41,269 nt of DNA from a virus, in the IMG/VR virus record IMGVR_UViG_3300042372_000619, positions 1-41,269 of that record, one strand, 5' to 3'. The notes beneath the pieces are model-generated. The model ran no database searches. It worked only from the letters and a program-made list of their open reading frames with translations, and had not been told where the DNA came from. Every line of letters starts with the position of its first letter. The first letter of the stretch is position 1. Of the stretch, positions 7,952-15,314 are shown in pieces. The position numbers and the translations under genes were made by a program.

Positions 7952-7997
7952 ACGCACCACGGCAACGGGCCGGGCGCGCCTCGGAAGGGACCGAAAC

Positions 7998-8708
7998 ATG
8001 AGCGATCTTTTCGCCGAAACTCTGACACTCTCCGCCCAGCCGGCGCGCACCGCGCCCGTCTATGGCGTCTCCGGCCTGCAGGAGCGCGCCGCAAAGTTTG
8101 GCTGCGAGACGCTGGCCGATTTCGAGGCGCTGGAATTGCTCCTGTCGCGCGCCGCGCCCAAGTTGGCCGGCAATCATGCGAGGGCGCTCCTGCAGCGCTA
8201 CAACAGCTTGGGCGCCGTGCTGGCCGCGCCGCCGCAGGCTCTGGCCCAAATGGTCGGGACGGGCGCCGCGCTAGATCTGAAACTGGTTCATGAGGCGGCG
8301 CTGCGCGTGGCCGGCGAGAAGATCGCGCGCCGCTGCGTCATCAGCTCTTGGACGTCCGTTCTCGCCTATCTCAAGGTCAGCATGCAGCACAACGGGCGCG
8401 AGGCCTTCCGTGTGCTGTATCTGGACAAGAAAAACCAGTTGATCGCCGATGAGATCATGAACAACGGGACCGTTGACCATGCGCCCGTCTATCCGCGCGA
8501 GGTCGCCAAGCGCGCCCTCGAGCTGGACGCAAGCGCCGTGATTTTCGTTCACAATCACCCCTCAGGAGATCCGACGCCCTCCAGCGCCGACGTCGACATG
8601 ACGCGCCAGCTCGTCGAGGCGCTCAAGCCTCTGCGCGTCGCGGTGCATGATCACCTTGTTGTCGGGCGCGATGGCGTCGCCAGCTTCAAATCTTTGGGCC
8701 TCATGTAG
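7998..8708 (+). CDS. radC: RadC-family JAB/MPN-domain protein
   Basis: A 236-residue member of the RadC family (annotated as DNA repair, real function unsettled). The N-terminal part has the helix-hairpin-helix-like segment usual in RadC (LADFEALELLLSRAAPK and on to LAQMVGTGAALDLKL). The C-terminal JAB/MPN domain is complete, with VIFVHNHPSGDPTPSSADVD carrying the His-x-His...Ser...Asp zinc ligands, and VHDHLVVGRDGVASFKSLGL at the end. ATG 7998 is chosen because GGAAGGGACC lies just upstream, the same ribosome-site context found before the other genes of this cassette. An upstream start at 7914 would cover the operator. RadC proteins are common in plasmid and phage accessory blocks beside antirestriction genes. 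It leads the plus-strand accessory operon. Confidence 0.9.
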   Translation: MSDLFAETLTLSAQPARTAPVYGVSGLQERAAKFGCETLADFEALELLLSRAAPKLAGNHARALLQRYNSLGAVLAAPPQALAQMVGTGAALDLKLVHEAALRVAGEKIARRCVISSWTSVLAYLKVSMQHNGREAFRVLYLDKKNQLIADEIMNNGTVDHAPVYPREVAKRALELDASAVIFVHNHPSGDPTPSSADVDMTRQLVEALKPLRVAVHDHLVVGRDGVASFKSLGLM

Positions 8709-8716
8709 CCGCTGAA

Positions 8717-8809
8717 CCGGAAGCCGGGCGCGCCCGGCTTCCCATTGAGCGACTGGCTCACACGCGCCGGCATCGGGTCGGGGCGATCACTGGAAAGGAC
8801 CGCAAAGTG
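8717..8809 (+). repeat. Intergenic cassette repeat, copy 1
   Basis: A stretch of about 92 bases is shared with 9601-9691 at high identity (two indel bases and a handful of substitutions). It starts with a perfect 20-base palindrome (8721-8740, arms AAGCCGGGCG/CGCCCGGCTT), continues through CCATTGAGCG and CGCGCCGGCATC, and ends with the ribosome site GGAAAGGACC and a GTG start. Each copy thus carries a hairpin and then a ready-made translation start. Confidence 0.85.
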
Positions 8810-9172
8810 ACAAAGCTGCAATTGGTCGGGGCAAGTCAGGATTTCACCTTTTACGATGGCGTCGAGGTTCACCCCTGCGCCGTCTGGATAGATCCCCAGG
8901 ATGGAAGCGAAAACGTCGTCACACTCGATGGCGAGCCGGACGATCCCGCGCCCGCGTTCTGGAGCGTTTATCTCCATTGCCGCACCGGCGGCGTCGAATG
9001 TGTGTGCGACTGCCCGACGCCAGAAGCCGCCGAGCGGATGCGCTCAGCTCTTGACTATCTGGTCGCGGTTGCTGGCGCGGAGTTCACGTGCGCCGCGTGC
9101 GGGCGCGCCGAGCTGGCCTGCAGCGTCGCGCCCTGCTTCGACGTGATCGCAGATCGGGAGGCAGTCCAGTGA
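8807..9172 (+). CDS. Unknown Cys-rich protein, 121 residues
   Basis: Not recognised. The start is GTG 8807, preceded by GGAAAGGACC in the intergenic repeat. The N-terminal half (MTKLQLVGASQDFTFYDGVE and on) looks like a small beta-rich domain. The middle has WSVYLHCRTGGVECVCDCP, and near the C-terminus are TCAACGRAELACSV and PCFDV, giving eight or more cysteines, some as C-x-C and C-x2-C pairs. Zinc binding is a reasonable inference. It overlaps the next gene by four bases (GTGA). As part of the RadC/DUF3560 cassette it may be an early accessory or anti-host protein, but nothing shows that directly. Confidence 0.7.
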   Translation: MTKLQLVGASQDFTFYDGVEVHPCAVWIDPQDGSENVVTLDGEPDDPAPAFWSVYLHCRTGGVECVCDCPTPEAAERMRSALDYLVAVAGAEFTCAACGRAELACSVAPCFDVIADREAVQ

Positions 9173-9351
9173 TCCTGATCAGTCACGCACAATTCGCCCG
9201 CGCCCTCGCCCTGCGCGCGATCTCGACGGCCACTGAATGGGGGATCTATTGGATCTGGCTAGGCGGCGCCCACGCGCCGGCCGCCAGAACCTGCGCCCAT
9301 AACTGCCACATGACCGCGATGCACGTTCTGGCGCTGGAGGCCACGCTGTGA
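9169..9351 (+). CDS. Unknown small protein, 60 residues
   Basis: Not recognised. It starts at GTG 9169, overlapping the previous stop (GTGA), and ends by overlapping the next start in the same way, which is strong evidence for translation in a coupled operon. The product starts VILISHAQFARALALRAIS and contains an aromatic stretch EWGIYWIWLGGAH, then two cysteines and several histidines (CAHNCHMTAMH), possibly a metal site. The hydrophobic stretch is too short for a clear membrane helix. No family can be named. Confidence 0.6.
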   Translation: MILISHAQFARALALRAISTATEWGIYWIWLGGAHAPAARTCAHNCHMTAMHVLALEATL

Positions 9352-9593
9352 GCCTCAACCGCCCCTCACGCGCTCAGGTGAGCCGCTACCTCGCCAGCCA
9401 CGCCATAGACCGCGAGGCGCGCCGACAGGCCGCCCTGCAGGCCATGGCGGACTATCCCGGCGGGCTTCCGCCCATGGCCGCCCTTGGCTGGGATATCGGC
9501 CTGCTGGTCGGTCTGGAAAAGGACGGGCTCGCCATCCGCCTCCCCCGGGATCAGCTCGGAGATCTGCGCTTCGCCATCGCCCCTGCAAGTTGA
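9348..9593 (+). CDS. Unknown small protein, 81 residues
   Basis: Not recognised. The start is GTG 9348, overlapping the previous stop by four bases. The sequence MSLNRPSRAQVSRYLASHAI then DREARRQAALQAMADYPGG suggests an N-terminal helical region. A short beta-rich end follows (LVGLEKDGLAIRLPRDQLG, then DLRFAIAP). It is followed by the second copy of the intergenic repeat. Coupled translation and typical high third-position G+C support it as a real gene. Function is unknown. Confidence 0.62.
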   Translation: MSLNRPSRAQVSRYLASHAIDREARRQAALQAMADYPGGLPPMAALGWDIGLLVGLEKDGLAIRLPRDQLGDLRFAIAPAS

Positions 9594-9600
9594 CCCTCAA

Positions 9601-9691
9601 CCGGAGGCCGGGCGCGCCCGGCTTCCCATTGAGCGCCACGCTCACGCGCCGGCATCCGGTCGGCGCGATCATTGGAAAGGACCACACTGTG
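9601..9691 (+). repeat. Intergenic cassette repeat, copy 2
   Basis: This is the second copy of the element at 8717-8809, again between two genes of the cassette and again ending in GGAAAGGACC plus a GTG start, here of the DUF3560 gene. The palindromic head (9605-9624) has one mismatch relative to copy 1 (GGCCGGGCG against AAGCCGGGCG). The hairpin could end transcription partly or protect RNA 3' ends. Confidence 0.85.
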
Positions 9692-10474
9692 AACCACTAC
9701 GAAGCCAAGCAGGAGGCGCGCCGCGCCCGCCTCGAAGCCCGCGCCGAACGCCTGCAGCGTGAGGGGCAAGGCCGCATTGACCGGGCGCACAAGATGGCCG
9801 AGGCGATCCCGTTCGGTCAGCCGATCCTGATCGGGCATCACTCCGAGCGCCGCGACCGCAACTATCGGGGCAAGATCCATTCCGGGTTTGACGCGGGGTT
9901 CAAGACCCTCAAAGCCGCGGGAGACGTCGCCGCGCGCGCCGCTTCCATCGGATCTGGCGGCATCAGCTCCGACGATCCCGACGCCATCGCCAAGCTGCGC
10001 GACGAGCTGACCGCGATGGAAAAGCGTCAAGACTGGATGAAGCGCGCGAACGAGATCCTGCGCCGCCACAAGGGCGCGGCTGGCGTGCCGCACCTGATCC
10101 AGGCCGGCTATCCGGAAAAACTGGCCCTCTCGCTGATTGAACCCGATTTTGCAGGACACACCGGCTTCGCCAGCTTCCAGCTCACCAACAACAGCGCCAA
10201 CATGCGCCGCGTTCGCGCCCGCATTGCCGAGCTGGAGGCGCGCGCGGGCGCTCAGGACAAGGAAACCGAGGCCAAGGGCGGCCTTCGCATCCTTGAGAAC
10301 GTCGAGGCGAACCGCCTGCAACTGATCTTTCCAGACAAGCCGTCGCCCGAGATCCGCGCCGAGCTGAAGGCCGGCGGGTTCCGCTGGGCGCCCTCCGAAG
10401 GCGCGTGGCAGCGCCAGCTCTCCAACGGCGCACGCTATGCCGCCTCGCGCGTCGTCGCCAAGTGGGAGGCCTGA
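9689..10474 (+). CDS. DUF3560-family protein
   Basis: A 261-residue protein that matches the DUF3560 pattern. The N-terminus is highly charged and helical (VNHYEAKQEARRARLEARAE), then comes AEAIPFGQPILIGHHSERRD, and at the C-terminus LQLIFPDKPSPEIRAELKAG and FRWAPSEGAWQRQLSNGAR. DUF3560 proteins are common in plasmids, integrative elements and phages and have no established biochemical function. Their genes often lie near antirestriction or RadC genes, as here. The GTG 9689 start follows the GGAAAGGACC ribosome site. The much longer open frame upstream (from 9590) would run through the intergenic repeat and is not credible. Confidence 0.85.
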   Translation: MNHYEAKQEARRARLEARAERLQREGQGRIDRAHKMAEAIPFGQPILIGHHSERRDRNYRGKIHSGFDAGFKTLKAAGDVAARAASIGSGGISSDDPDAIAKLRDELTAMEKRQDWMKRANEILRRHKGAAGVPHLIQAGYPEKLALSLIEPDFAGHTGFASFQLTNNSANMRRVRARIAELEARAGAQDKETEAKGGLRILENVEANRLQLIFPDKPSPEIRAELKAGGFRWAPSEGAWQRQLSNGARYAASRVVAKWEA

Positions 10475-10476
10475 TC

Positions 10477-10800
10477 ATGACCGAAGCTGAAACGATCGCT
10501 CTGGCCCTGGAGGCCCACCACGCCGCCGCTCGCGCTCAGTTTGAGCGCGAGGGGTCGCAGGACTTCGGGCAATGCGGCGGCGCCATGCTGGCCTATCGTG
10601 GCAACACCCGGTTTTCCCGGGCGCTGGTCGCGGCGGGACTGGGCCAGCATATGGGCGATGGCGTCTATCTGTGCGCCAAACTTCCCGCCGACGTCCGGAC
10701 GCAAAGCCGAAACGTGACAGAGGACGCCGTGCGCGCCTTTCGTGACACCGCCGAGGCGCATGGCTATAAGGCCAAGCGCTTCTGGACCTATGCGGATTGA
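10477..10800 (+). CDS. Unknown small protein, 107 residues
   Basis: Starts at ATG 10477, two bases after the DUF3560 stop. The product has a helical N-terminus (MTEAETIALALEAHHAAARA) and a middle CGGAMLAYRGNTRFSRALV. The end contains ADVRTQSRNVTEDAVRAFRD and a final FWTYAD. Proteins with a TQSR...A..AF motif and an aromatic-Asp end often follow DUF3560 in plasmid and phage accessory blocks, but I cannot name a family with confidence. It overlaps the next gene by one base (TGATG), so it is coupled to it. Confidence 0.65.
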   Translation: MTEAETIALALEAHHAAARAQFEREGSQDFGQCGGAMLAYRGNTRFSRALVAAGLGQHMGDGVYLCAKLPADVRTQSRNVTEDAVRAFRDTAEAHGYKAKRFWTYAD

Positions 10801-11045
10801 TGAACATGACTGACCGCCCGCCCCACGCCTCCGAGCTGGTCGCCCGCTATGGCGAGGCCCTCGCCGGGTCGGAGTGGGGCGCGGCGCTTGCCCGCCTCAC
10901 CGGGATCAATGAGCGCACCATGAGCCGCATCCGCGCCGCCGCGCGCGAGGGCCGCGAGTATCCCGCCGCGCGCGGGGTGCTGGCGGCCCTGCACGAGGCC
11001 TTGACGGCCGTGCTCGACCAACTGGCCCCCCACGCCCGCCGCTAG
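10800..11045 (+). CDS. Small helix-turn-helix protein (possible regulator)
   Basis: An 81-residue protein starting at ATG 10800, overlapping the previous stop by one base. An in-frame ATG 10806 is a possible alternative. The central part, WGAALARLTGINERTMSRIR, has the spacing of a lambda-repressor-type helix-turn-helix. It is followed by AAAREGREYPAARGVLAALH and a helical tail that could dimerise. It is the last gene of the radC operon and may be its own repressor acting on the AGTGTC/GACACT dyad at 7931-7951; this is inference. It converges on the replication operon: the two stop codons share the four bases CTAG at 11042-11045. Confidence 0.68.
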   Translation: MNMTDRPPHASELVARYGEALAGSEWGAALARLTGINERTMSRIRAAAREGREYPAARGVLAALHEALTAVLDQLAPHARR

Positions 11046-12937
11046 TCGTCCGCGTCGCCCCCGTCGTCCGGGAACGCCGCCGCCAGGCGCACGAAGACGC
11101 CCCAGCGTTTCTTGTCCAGCCCCTTGCCGCAGACGCCCGCCTGGGCGATCTCCGGCGGCGCGCGCTGCAGGGTGGTCGCCCACACGCCCGTCGCGCCAGA
11201 TACCCCGCTCCACGTCGTGCCGGCGTACAGCTTGCGCACCTCCGGATGTGAGCCCGGGAAGAAAAGCCGCGCGTTTTCCCAGTTTTTCAGGGCGCCCTTG
11301 GGCCAGGTCAGGGCCAGCCCCACCGCCGCGCAGGCTTCCTCCGCGTCCACGCTCCCGATGTCGCCATTGGCGCGCAGCGCCGCCAGCACGCCGCCGACGG
11401 TCGTAAACCCGCCCTTGCGATGCTTCAGGGCCTCCGGCGCCACGTCGAGCGGGTGTTTGAGGCAATCGCGCCAGTCCTCCGTGCGGTTGGCCGTCTCCGA
11501 GCGGTCCGACGGCTTCAGCGCGTCGGCCCAGAAGTCCAGCTCCGCCGCCGTCGGGTCGGTGTCCGACAGCGCCATATGTTCCGCCGCGATCAGCGCGCCG
11601 AACTGGTCGGCCCCGCGCGGATCGTGCCCCGCCTTGATCAGGGCGTGACGAAACGCCTTCAGCACGCGCGGCCAGCGTGGCCAGCCGTCGATCATCCGCC
11701 GCAACAGCTCGCCGCCGATCCGCAATAGCGCCGTCGCGTCAAACTCCAGGTCGCGCACCTCCGCGCCCTCCGGGAGATCCGGAAACGGCTGGAGCTGCAG
11801 CACCGCGAACCGGCTCTGATCCTGCCCCCGCATCGGCGGGATATTGATGCTCGAGCAGATGAACGGGCTGCGACACTGATATTCCCGGCTCACCCCGTCC
11901 TGACTGCCCCGGTTGATCGACCCGCCCGAGCTGGCGGTGCGGATCAGCTCGATGATCGCCATCACCTTGTTCGTATTGCCCTCGCTCTGGGCTTCCAGCT
12001 CGTCCACCCAGACCGGCGTGCAATCGTGGCGCAGCTTCTGATAGATGCCCGGCCCCGAGGTATTGACCGACTTCATCAGCGCCCGGCCCAGCACGTGGCC
12101 CAGCACCTCCTGCAGGCGGCTCTTGCCGCTCCCCCGCTCGCCGGTCAGATAGACCGCCGCGCGCCATTCCAGCGCCCCGCTCATCATCGCCATACACAGC
12201 CAGCCGATCAGCAGGCGCGGGTCGGTTTCGGGCCGCCGCCATGTCCAGGTTTCCAGCAGGGTCAGCAGCTCCGCCGCCGGGCCCTGGCTTCCGGCCGGCA
12301 CGCGATCAGGCGCGGGCCTGGGCAGCGGCGGACGCGCCGGAAACACCCATTCGCCGTGCCGCCCCGGCGGCAACCAGCGGCCGTGATACAGCACCCGGTC
12401 GCCCGCGTGATAGATCAGCGCCCCGCGCTCGTCCTGCCAGGCCCCGCGCCCGCGCACCCGGTCGCCGTCATCGAACACGCCCACAAAGGCGCACGCGTCC
12501 TGCAACGCCTGGCGCGCGTCGTCCGCGTCCCAGCCGGTCACCGGCGGCGGCCCGGCCTTGACGCCCTTTCCGAACCGTGGCCAGGCCCATTCCAGATAGC
12601 GCGACCGTCCGGCGAAGATCGAGCCCAGCGGCCCCTTCCCCGATGAATTCGACTTGAACGCCTCGATGGCGCCCAGGGTGTTCAGGAAGAAATAGACGTC
12701 CTCATTCTTGCCCAGCGGCGTTACCGGGCAGTTGGGGGGCAACCGGGTCAGGGGATCGGCGAAACTCAGCCACGCCCCCGGCGCCACCAGATCCAGCACC
12801 CGGCCATAGCCATCGGTCACCGGCATCTCGTCGCCCGGCATCGGGTCGGCCTTCGACGCCTCCAGCAGGCTCTCCAGCTCCTCGCCCTCGATCGCCAGCG
12901 CCCCTGCGATGGGGTCATCTTCTCGTTTACGCGTCAC
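11042..12937 (-). CDS. Primase-helicase-type ATPase (replication)
   Basis: A 631-residue replication ATPase. Walker A is GERGSGKS at 266-273, and Walker B PVWVDELE at about 308-315. Then come NTNKVMAIIELIRTASSGGS, with a sensor-like SSIN (FICSSINIPP), and QDQSRFAVLQL as a likely arginine finger. This is the layout of superfamily-3/P4-alpha-like helicases that unwind the phage origin, here without the primase domain, which is a separate gene at 13192-14157. The start is GTG 12937, directly after the stop of the preceding gene. It is the last gene of the leftward replication operon. Whether it recognises the origin itself or is loaded by the DnaA-IV-like protein cannot be told. Confidence 0.82.
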   Translation of the reverse strand: MTRKREDDPIAGALAIEGEELESLLEASKADPMPGDEMPVTDGYGRVLDLVAPGAWLSFADPLTRLPPNCPVTPLGKNEDVYFFLNTLGAIEAFKSNSSGKGPLGSIFAGRSRYLEWAWPRFGKGVKAGPPPVTGWDADDARQALQDACAFVGVFDDGDRVRGRGAWQDERGALIYHAGDRVLYHGRWLPPGRHGEWVFPARPPLPRPAPDRVPAGSQGPAAELLTLLETWTWRRPETDPRLLIGWLCMAMMSGALEWRAAVYLTGERGSGKSRLQEVLGHVLGRALMKSVNTSGPGIYQKLRHDCTPVWVDELEAQSEGNTNKVMAIIELIRTASSGGSINRGSQDGVSREYQCRSPFICSSINIPPMRGQDQSRFAVLQLQPFPDLPEGAEVRDLEFDATALLRIGGELLRRMIDGWPRWPRVLKAFRHALIKAGHDPRGADQFGALIAAEHMALSDTDPTAAELDFWADALKPSDRSETANRTEDWRDCLKHPLDVAPEALKHRKGGFTTVGGVLAALRANGDIGSVDAEEACAAVGLALTWPKGALKNWENARLFFPGSHPEVRKLYAGTTWSGVSGATGVWATTLQRAPPEIAQAGVCGKGLDKKRWGVFVRLAAAFPDDGGDADD

Positions 12938-13195
12938 TCAGTACCCCGCCCGCCCGTTGATCTGGCGCACCAGGCGGCGCGCCTTGCCGCGCGCGTGCTG
13001 GATGGCCTGATCCGCATCGCGTGGCGTCCCGGCGATCATCAGCCGCCACACCCCGCCGCGCGGGCCAGTCACCTTCAGGCACATGTGCGGCCCCTCGTTC
13101 ACCAACTGCGACGCCAGCCCCCAGGGCGCCAGCACCTCGCGGATGGCCTCGACCTGCAGGCGCGCGGCCTTGGTCAGGTGGATGGCGCTACTCAT
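12938..13195 (-). CDS. Small replication-operon protein, 85 residues
   Basis: A small basic protein (MSSAIHLTKAARLQVEAIRE, then TGPRGGVWRLMIAGTPRDAD and ARGKARRLVRQINGRAGY). The pattern of an N-terminal helix, a two-stranded section and a basic C-terminal helix resembles small nucleic-acid-binding proteins seen between primase and helicase genes in alphaproteobacterial phages. The start overlaps the Prim-Pol stop by four bases (ATGA), and the next gene starts right after its stop. A role as a replication accessory or single-strand-binding factor is inference. Confidence 0.68.
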   Translation of the reverse strand: MSSAIHLTKAARLQVEAIREVLAPWGLASQLVNEGPHMCLKVTGPRGGVWRLMIAGTPRDADQAIQHARGKARRLVRQINGRAGY

Positions 13196-14157
13196 GATCT
13201 TCCCCCCTCCGGCGCCCGTTTCGGGTCGCCCTGCGCGCGCTGGAACGCGCGTTCCACCACGTCGCTCACGTCGCGTTCGGTCCAGGGGCGGCGCGGATCG
13301 CCCGTCGCCATCGACAGCCCCGCCGAGACCAGCCCGCGCAGGGCCTCGCCACGGTCCAGCTCACCGCCGGCCACCAGCCGCCCGATCCCGTAGGCGTTGC
13401 GATGCAGCGTCTCGTTCTGCTTGCCAGGCGGTGCGGCGCCCACCTCGGCGCGGGCCGCGTCCAGCGCGCCGCGCTCATAGCCGTAGCCAGCAGGATGGCG
13501 CGGCCCGTCGCGATACACCGCCGGCGCCGGCGGCCGTTCCACCGGCGGCGCCACGATCCTGAGCAGCCACCAGGGCGCGGGCGCGGGCTCGATCTCCCAC
13601 GGCGCGCACCCCTCGGCCCACTCATACCGCCGCCCGCTCGGATGCAGCGACGGCGGCAGCACCACGTAGCCGCCCGCCCCGCGCACATCCAGGTGCGCCG
13701 CAAACTTGCTGGCCCCGTTGCGGATCTCCACGCCCCAGGGCAGCGTGCCCGGCCAGCGATAGAACAACTGCCCCCCGCCGCCGCCGGTATGCTGGCGCAC
13801 CGTCGCGGGCAGTCGTCCGTTCGCCGCCGCCAGCGCCAGCAGGCTCTCGATCCCCTCCGGCCCGTCCACGTCCAGCACCCAGCACCGGCTGGCCGCCCCC
13901 GTCGCCATGCCGATGTTGGACGCCGGCTGCGCCACCACCCCGCGCGGCATCCGCTCGTCCGGCGACTTCTTGTCCCGCATCGGCAGCGAGGCGCGCCCCG
14001 CCCACCGCGCCGCCGCCAGCGCCGGATCGTCGCTCGCCGCCTTCAGGCCGGTCGTGAAGCCATAGGGTTTCTTCTGCCCCGGCTGCAGCGGAAACACCGC
14101 CCAGCCCAGGGCGGCGTAGTCATGGGCCTCGCGGGCGAGGTCGAGGGCGCCGCTCAC
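13192..14157 (-). CDS. Bifunctional DNA primase/polymerase (Prim-Pol domain)
   Basis: A 321-residue primase of the archaeo-eukaryotic Prim-Pol type. The N-terminal domain has GWAVFPLQPGQKKPYGF (residues 18-34), NIGMATG (81-87) and the catalytic DxD in WVLDVDGPEG (93-102). HTGGGGGQLFYRW and GGYVVLPPSLHPSGRRYEW follow, which are the other conserved blocks of the family. The C-terminal part (RGALDAARAEVGAAPPGKQN and on) is the helical PriCT-like tail. An extra basic loop (RASLPMRDKKSPDERM) sits before the NIG motif. The start is GTG 14157, overlapping the upstream stop by four bases. A longer frame to 14400 is rejected because it runs through the preceding gene. It acts with the ATPase at 11042-12937. 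Confidence 0.88.
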   Translation of the reverse strand: MSGALDLAREAHDYAALGWAVFPLQPGQKKPYGFTTGLKAASDDPALAAARWAGRASLPMRDKKSPDERMPRGVVAQPASNIGMATGAASRCWVLDVDGPEGIESLLALAAANGRLPATVRQHTGGGGGQLFYRWPGTLPWGVEIRNGASKFAAHLDVRGAGGYVVLPPSLHPSGRRYEWAEGCAPWEIEPAPAPWWLLRIVAPPVERPPAPAVYRDGPRHPAGYGYERGALDAARAEVGAAPPGKQNETLHRNAYGIGRLVAGGELDRGEALRGLVSAGLSMATGDPRRPWTERDVSDVVERAFQRAQGDPKRAPEGGRS

Positions 14158-14579
14158 GCCGCCACCCCATCCGCGCCCGTCACCCCCAGCCGGGCCAGCA
14201 CCACCCGGGCGCACATCAGCACCAGGGCCATTTCCAGCCGCTCGATCTGGGCGTCGAACGCGCCGCCATCGTCGCGGCGGTCTTCCACCCAGGCGGCGTG
14301 CTTGTGGATCGTCGAGCGGTTCAGCCCCGTCGCCTCCGCCACCCGTTCGGGCGAGGCGTTGGCCACCACGGTCACCAGATAGCAGGCCACCTTGCGGCAC
14401 CGCGCCGTCAGGTCGTCCACCGTGCGCCCGCGCCGGCCGTTGCCCTGCAGCACCTTGCGCACGTCGCCGCCGAATTCCGTGGCCGCCAGATCGCAGGCCA
14501 TCAGCCAGGCCGCGCGCGCCTGCGCCGCATCGGTGTTCAGCCGCCGCTGGGCATATCCGGGCCTCAGGATCTCGCCCAT
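14154..14579 (-). CDS. DnaA domain IV-like DNA-binding protein
   Basis: A 141-residue protein whose middle (about 57-106) reads LTARCRKVACYLVTVVANAS, PERVAEATGLNRSTIHKHAAW and VEDRRDDGGAFD. This strongly resembles the C-terminal domain of DnaA: the Ar-x-x-A-Y-L helix, the helix-turn-helix with (R)-D/N-R-S/T-T-(V/I)-x-H, then V-E-D-R-R-D-D as in alphaproteobacterial DnaA-like proteins. There is no AAA+ domain, so this would be a stand-alone origin- or operator-binding module. ATG 14579 is used. An upstream extension overlaps the next gene and is rejected. It lies between the Cro-like protein and the primase, a natural place for an origin-recognition protein. Confidence 0.78.
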   Translation of the reverse strand: MGEILRPGYAQRRLNTDAAQARAAWLMACDLAATEFGGDVRKVLQGNGRRGRTVDDLTARCRKVACYLVTVVANASPERVAEATGLNRSTIHKHAAWVEDRRDDGGAFDAQIERLEMALVLMCARVVLARLGVTGADGVAA

Positions 14580-14581
14580 GC

Positions 14582-14959
14582 TCAATCCTCGTCCAGATAC
14601 CAGGGGCGCAACGGCCCGGGCGATGGAGGCCCTGACGATGCAGAGGGCGGCCGCGCCGCGCGGGTCGGCGGGTCGCTCAGCGAGGCATGGGCCTGCGCCC
14701 GGGCCAGCGCCGCCTCCAGCTCGCCCGCCAGATCCGACCGCACCAGCGCCGTCTCGCCGGCAAAGCGCGTCGCCAGCTTCAGGCAGGCCAGCCAGGGATT
14801 GGCCGCGCTGTAGGGTTCGCACGGCATCACCGCCTTGTGAGCGCGCGCGCAGGCCCGCTCCAGCGGGTGCATCGGGCGGGTCGGGGTGCGGATGGCCAGC
14901 GCCACCTGCGTGGCCAGCTCGACCCAGCGGGCGACGTCTGCGGCGGTGCGGCGGGTCAT
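14582..14959 (-). CDS. Unknown replication-operon protein, 125 residues
   Basis: Not recognised. It is a mostly helical protein (MTRRTAADVARWVELATQVA, then ERACARAHKAVMPCEPYSAA and LACLKLATRFAGETALVRSD) with a proline-rich disordered tail ending WYLDED. It starts at ATG 14959, overlapping the Cro-like gene by four bases (ATGA), and its stop is two bases before the DnaA-IV-like gene start. That supports expression as part of the early leftward operon. No catalytic motif is seen. Confidence 0.62.
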   Translation of the reverse strand: MTRRTAADVARWVELATQVALAIRTPTRPMHPLERACARAHKAVMPCEPYSAANPWLACLKLATRFAGETALVRSDLAGELEAALARAQAHASLSDPPTRAARPPSASSGPPSPGPLRPWYLDED

Positions 14960-15222
14960 GCCAGCACCCGTTCGCCGGGTTGCGGCGCGAAGTCCGCAAA
15001 GCTCAGTGACTGGCCCAGATGCGCGGCGTTATTCACCATGCGCCTCTGCGCCGGCAGGGGGATCAACCCGCCGCCGCCGCCCTTGCTCATCGGCTGCAGC
15101 CAGCGATAGACGCTCTTTGGCGACGCCTCGGCGATCTCGGCGGTAGCGCCGACGCCGCCCAGACGGGCGACCACCCGATGCGCCGGTGTGGCGAAGGCCT
15201 CTGCGCTTGCAATGTCGACCAT
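14956..15222 (-). CDS. Cro-like regulator
   Basis: An 88-residue protein, first in the leftward early operon and divergent from the repressor, which is the position of Cro. The stretch IAEASPKSVYRWLQPMSKGG then GGGLIPLPAQRRMV is the pattern of small Cro-like proteins in alphaproteobacterial phages: a helix-turn-helix with S-V-Y-R-W, then a basic Gly-rich loop and LIP. The start is ATG 15222, three bases from the nearest TCCCGA half-site, so the repressor operators lie directly over its promoter and leader. Competition with the repressor for the same operators is expected by analogy to lambda. DNA binding has not been shown. Confidence 0.75.
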   Translation of the reverse strand: MVDIASAEAFATPAHRVVARLGGVGATAEIAEASPKSVYRWLQPMSKGGGGGLIPLPAQRRMVNNAAHLGQSLSFADFAPQPGERVLA

Positions 15223-15224
15223 TT

Positions 15225-15259
15225 TCCCGATAAGTCCCGATTGTCCCGGTTTTCGGGAC
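15225..15259. promoter_or_regulatory. Repressor operator region (left), with one full 17-bp operator and two half-sites
   Basis: A palindrome GTCCCG-GTTTT-CGGGAC lies at 15243-15259. Two further half-sites, TCCCGA at 15225-15230 and GTCCCGA at 15234-15240, are in tandem at 9-10 base spacing. The same 17-base palindrome with another spacer occurs at 16265-16281 on the far side of the repressor gene. The location between the Cro-like gene and cI, and the match of two sites, make this the likely repressor target. A TTGACG on the minus strand (15296-15301) could be the -35 of the leftward promoter. Confidence 0.75.
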
Positions 15260-15301
15260 TATTGGCTCCGGTGATTTGCCTGATAACGCAACAGCCTTCC
15301 G

Positions 15302-15314
15302 TCAAATATTTTGA
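15302..15314. promoter_or_regulatory. AT-rich dyad upstream of cI
   Basis: TCAAA-TAT-TTTGA is a 13-base dyad in one of the few AT-rich spots of the genome, about 45 bases before the repressor start. It overlaps the end of the TTGACG hexamer read on the minus strand. It may be a promoter element or a second regulator site. No further support. Confidence 0.35.

Noticed and set aside
9590-9688. Longer N-terminus for the DUF3560 protein
   Set aside because: It would translate the intergenic repeat with its hairpin. The GTG at 9689 has the same ribosome-site context as the gene at 8807.
14580-14999. Longer N-terminus for the DnaA-IV-like protein
   Set aside because: The extension is the off-frame of the 125-residue gene and is Arg/Gly/Ala-rich. 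ATG 14579 directly follows that gene.
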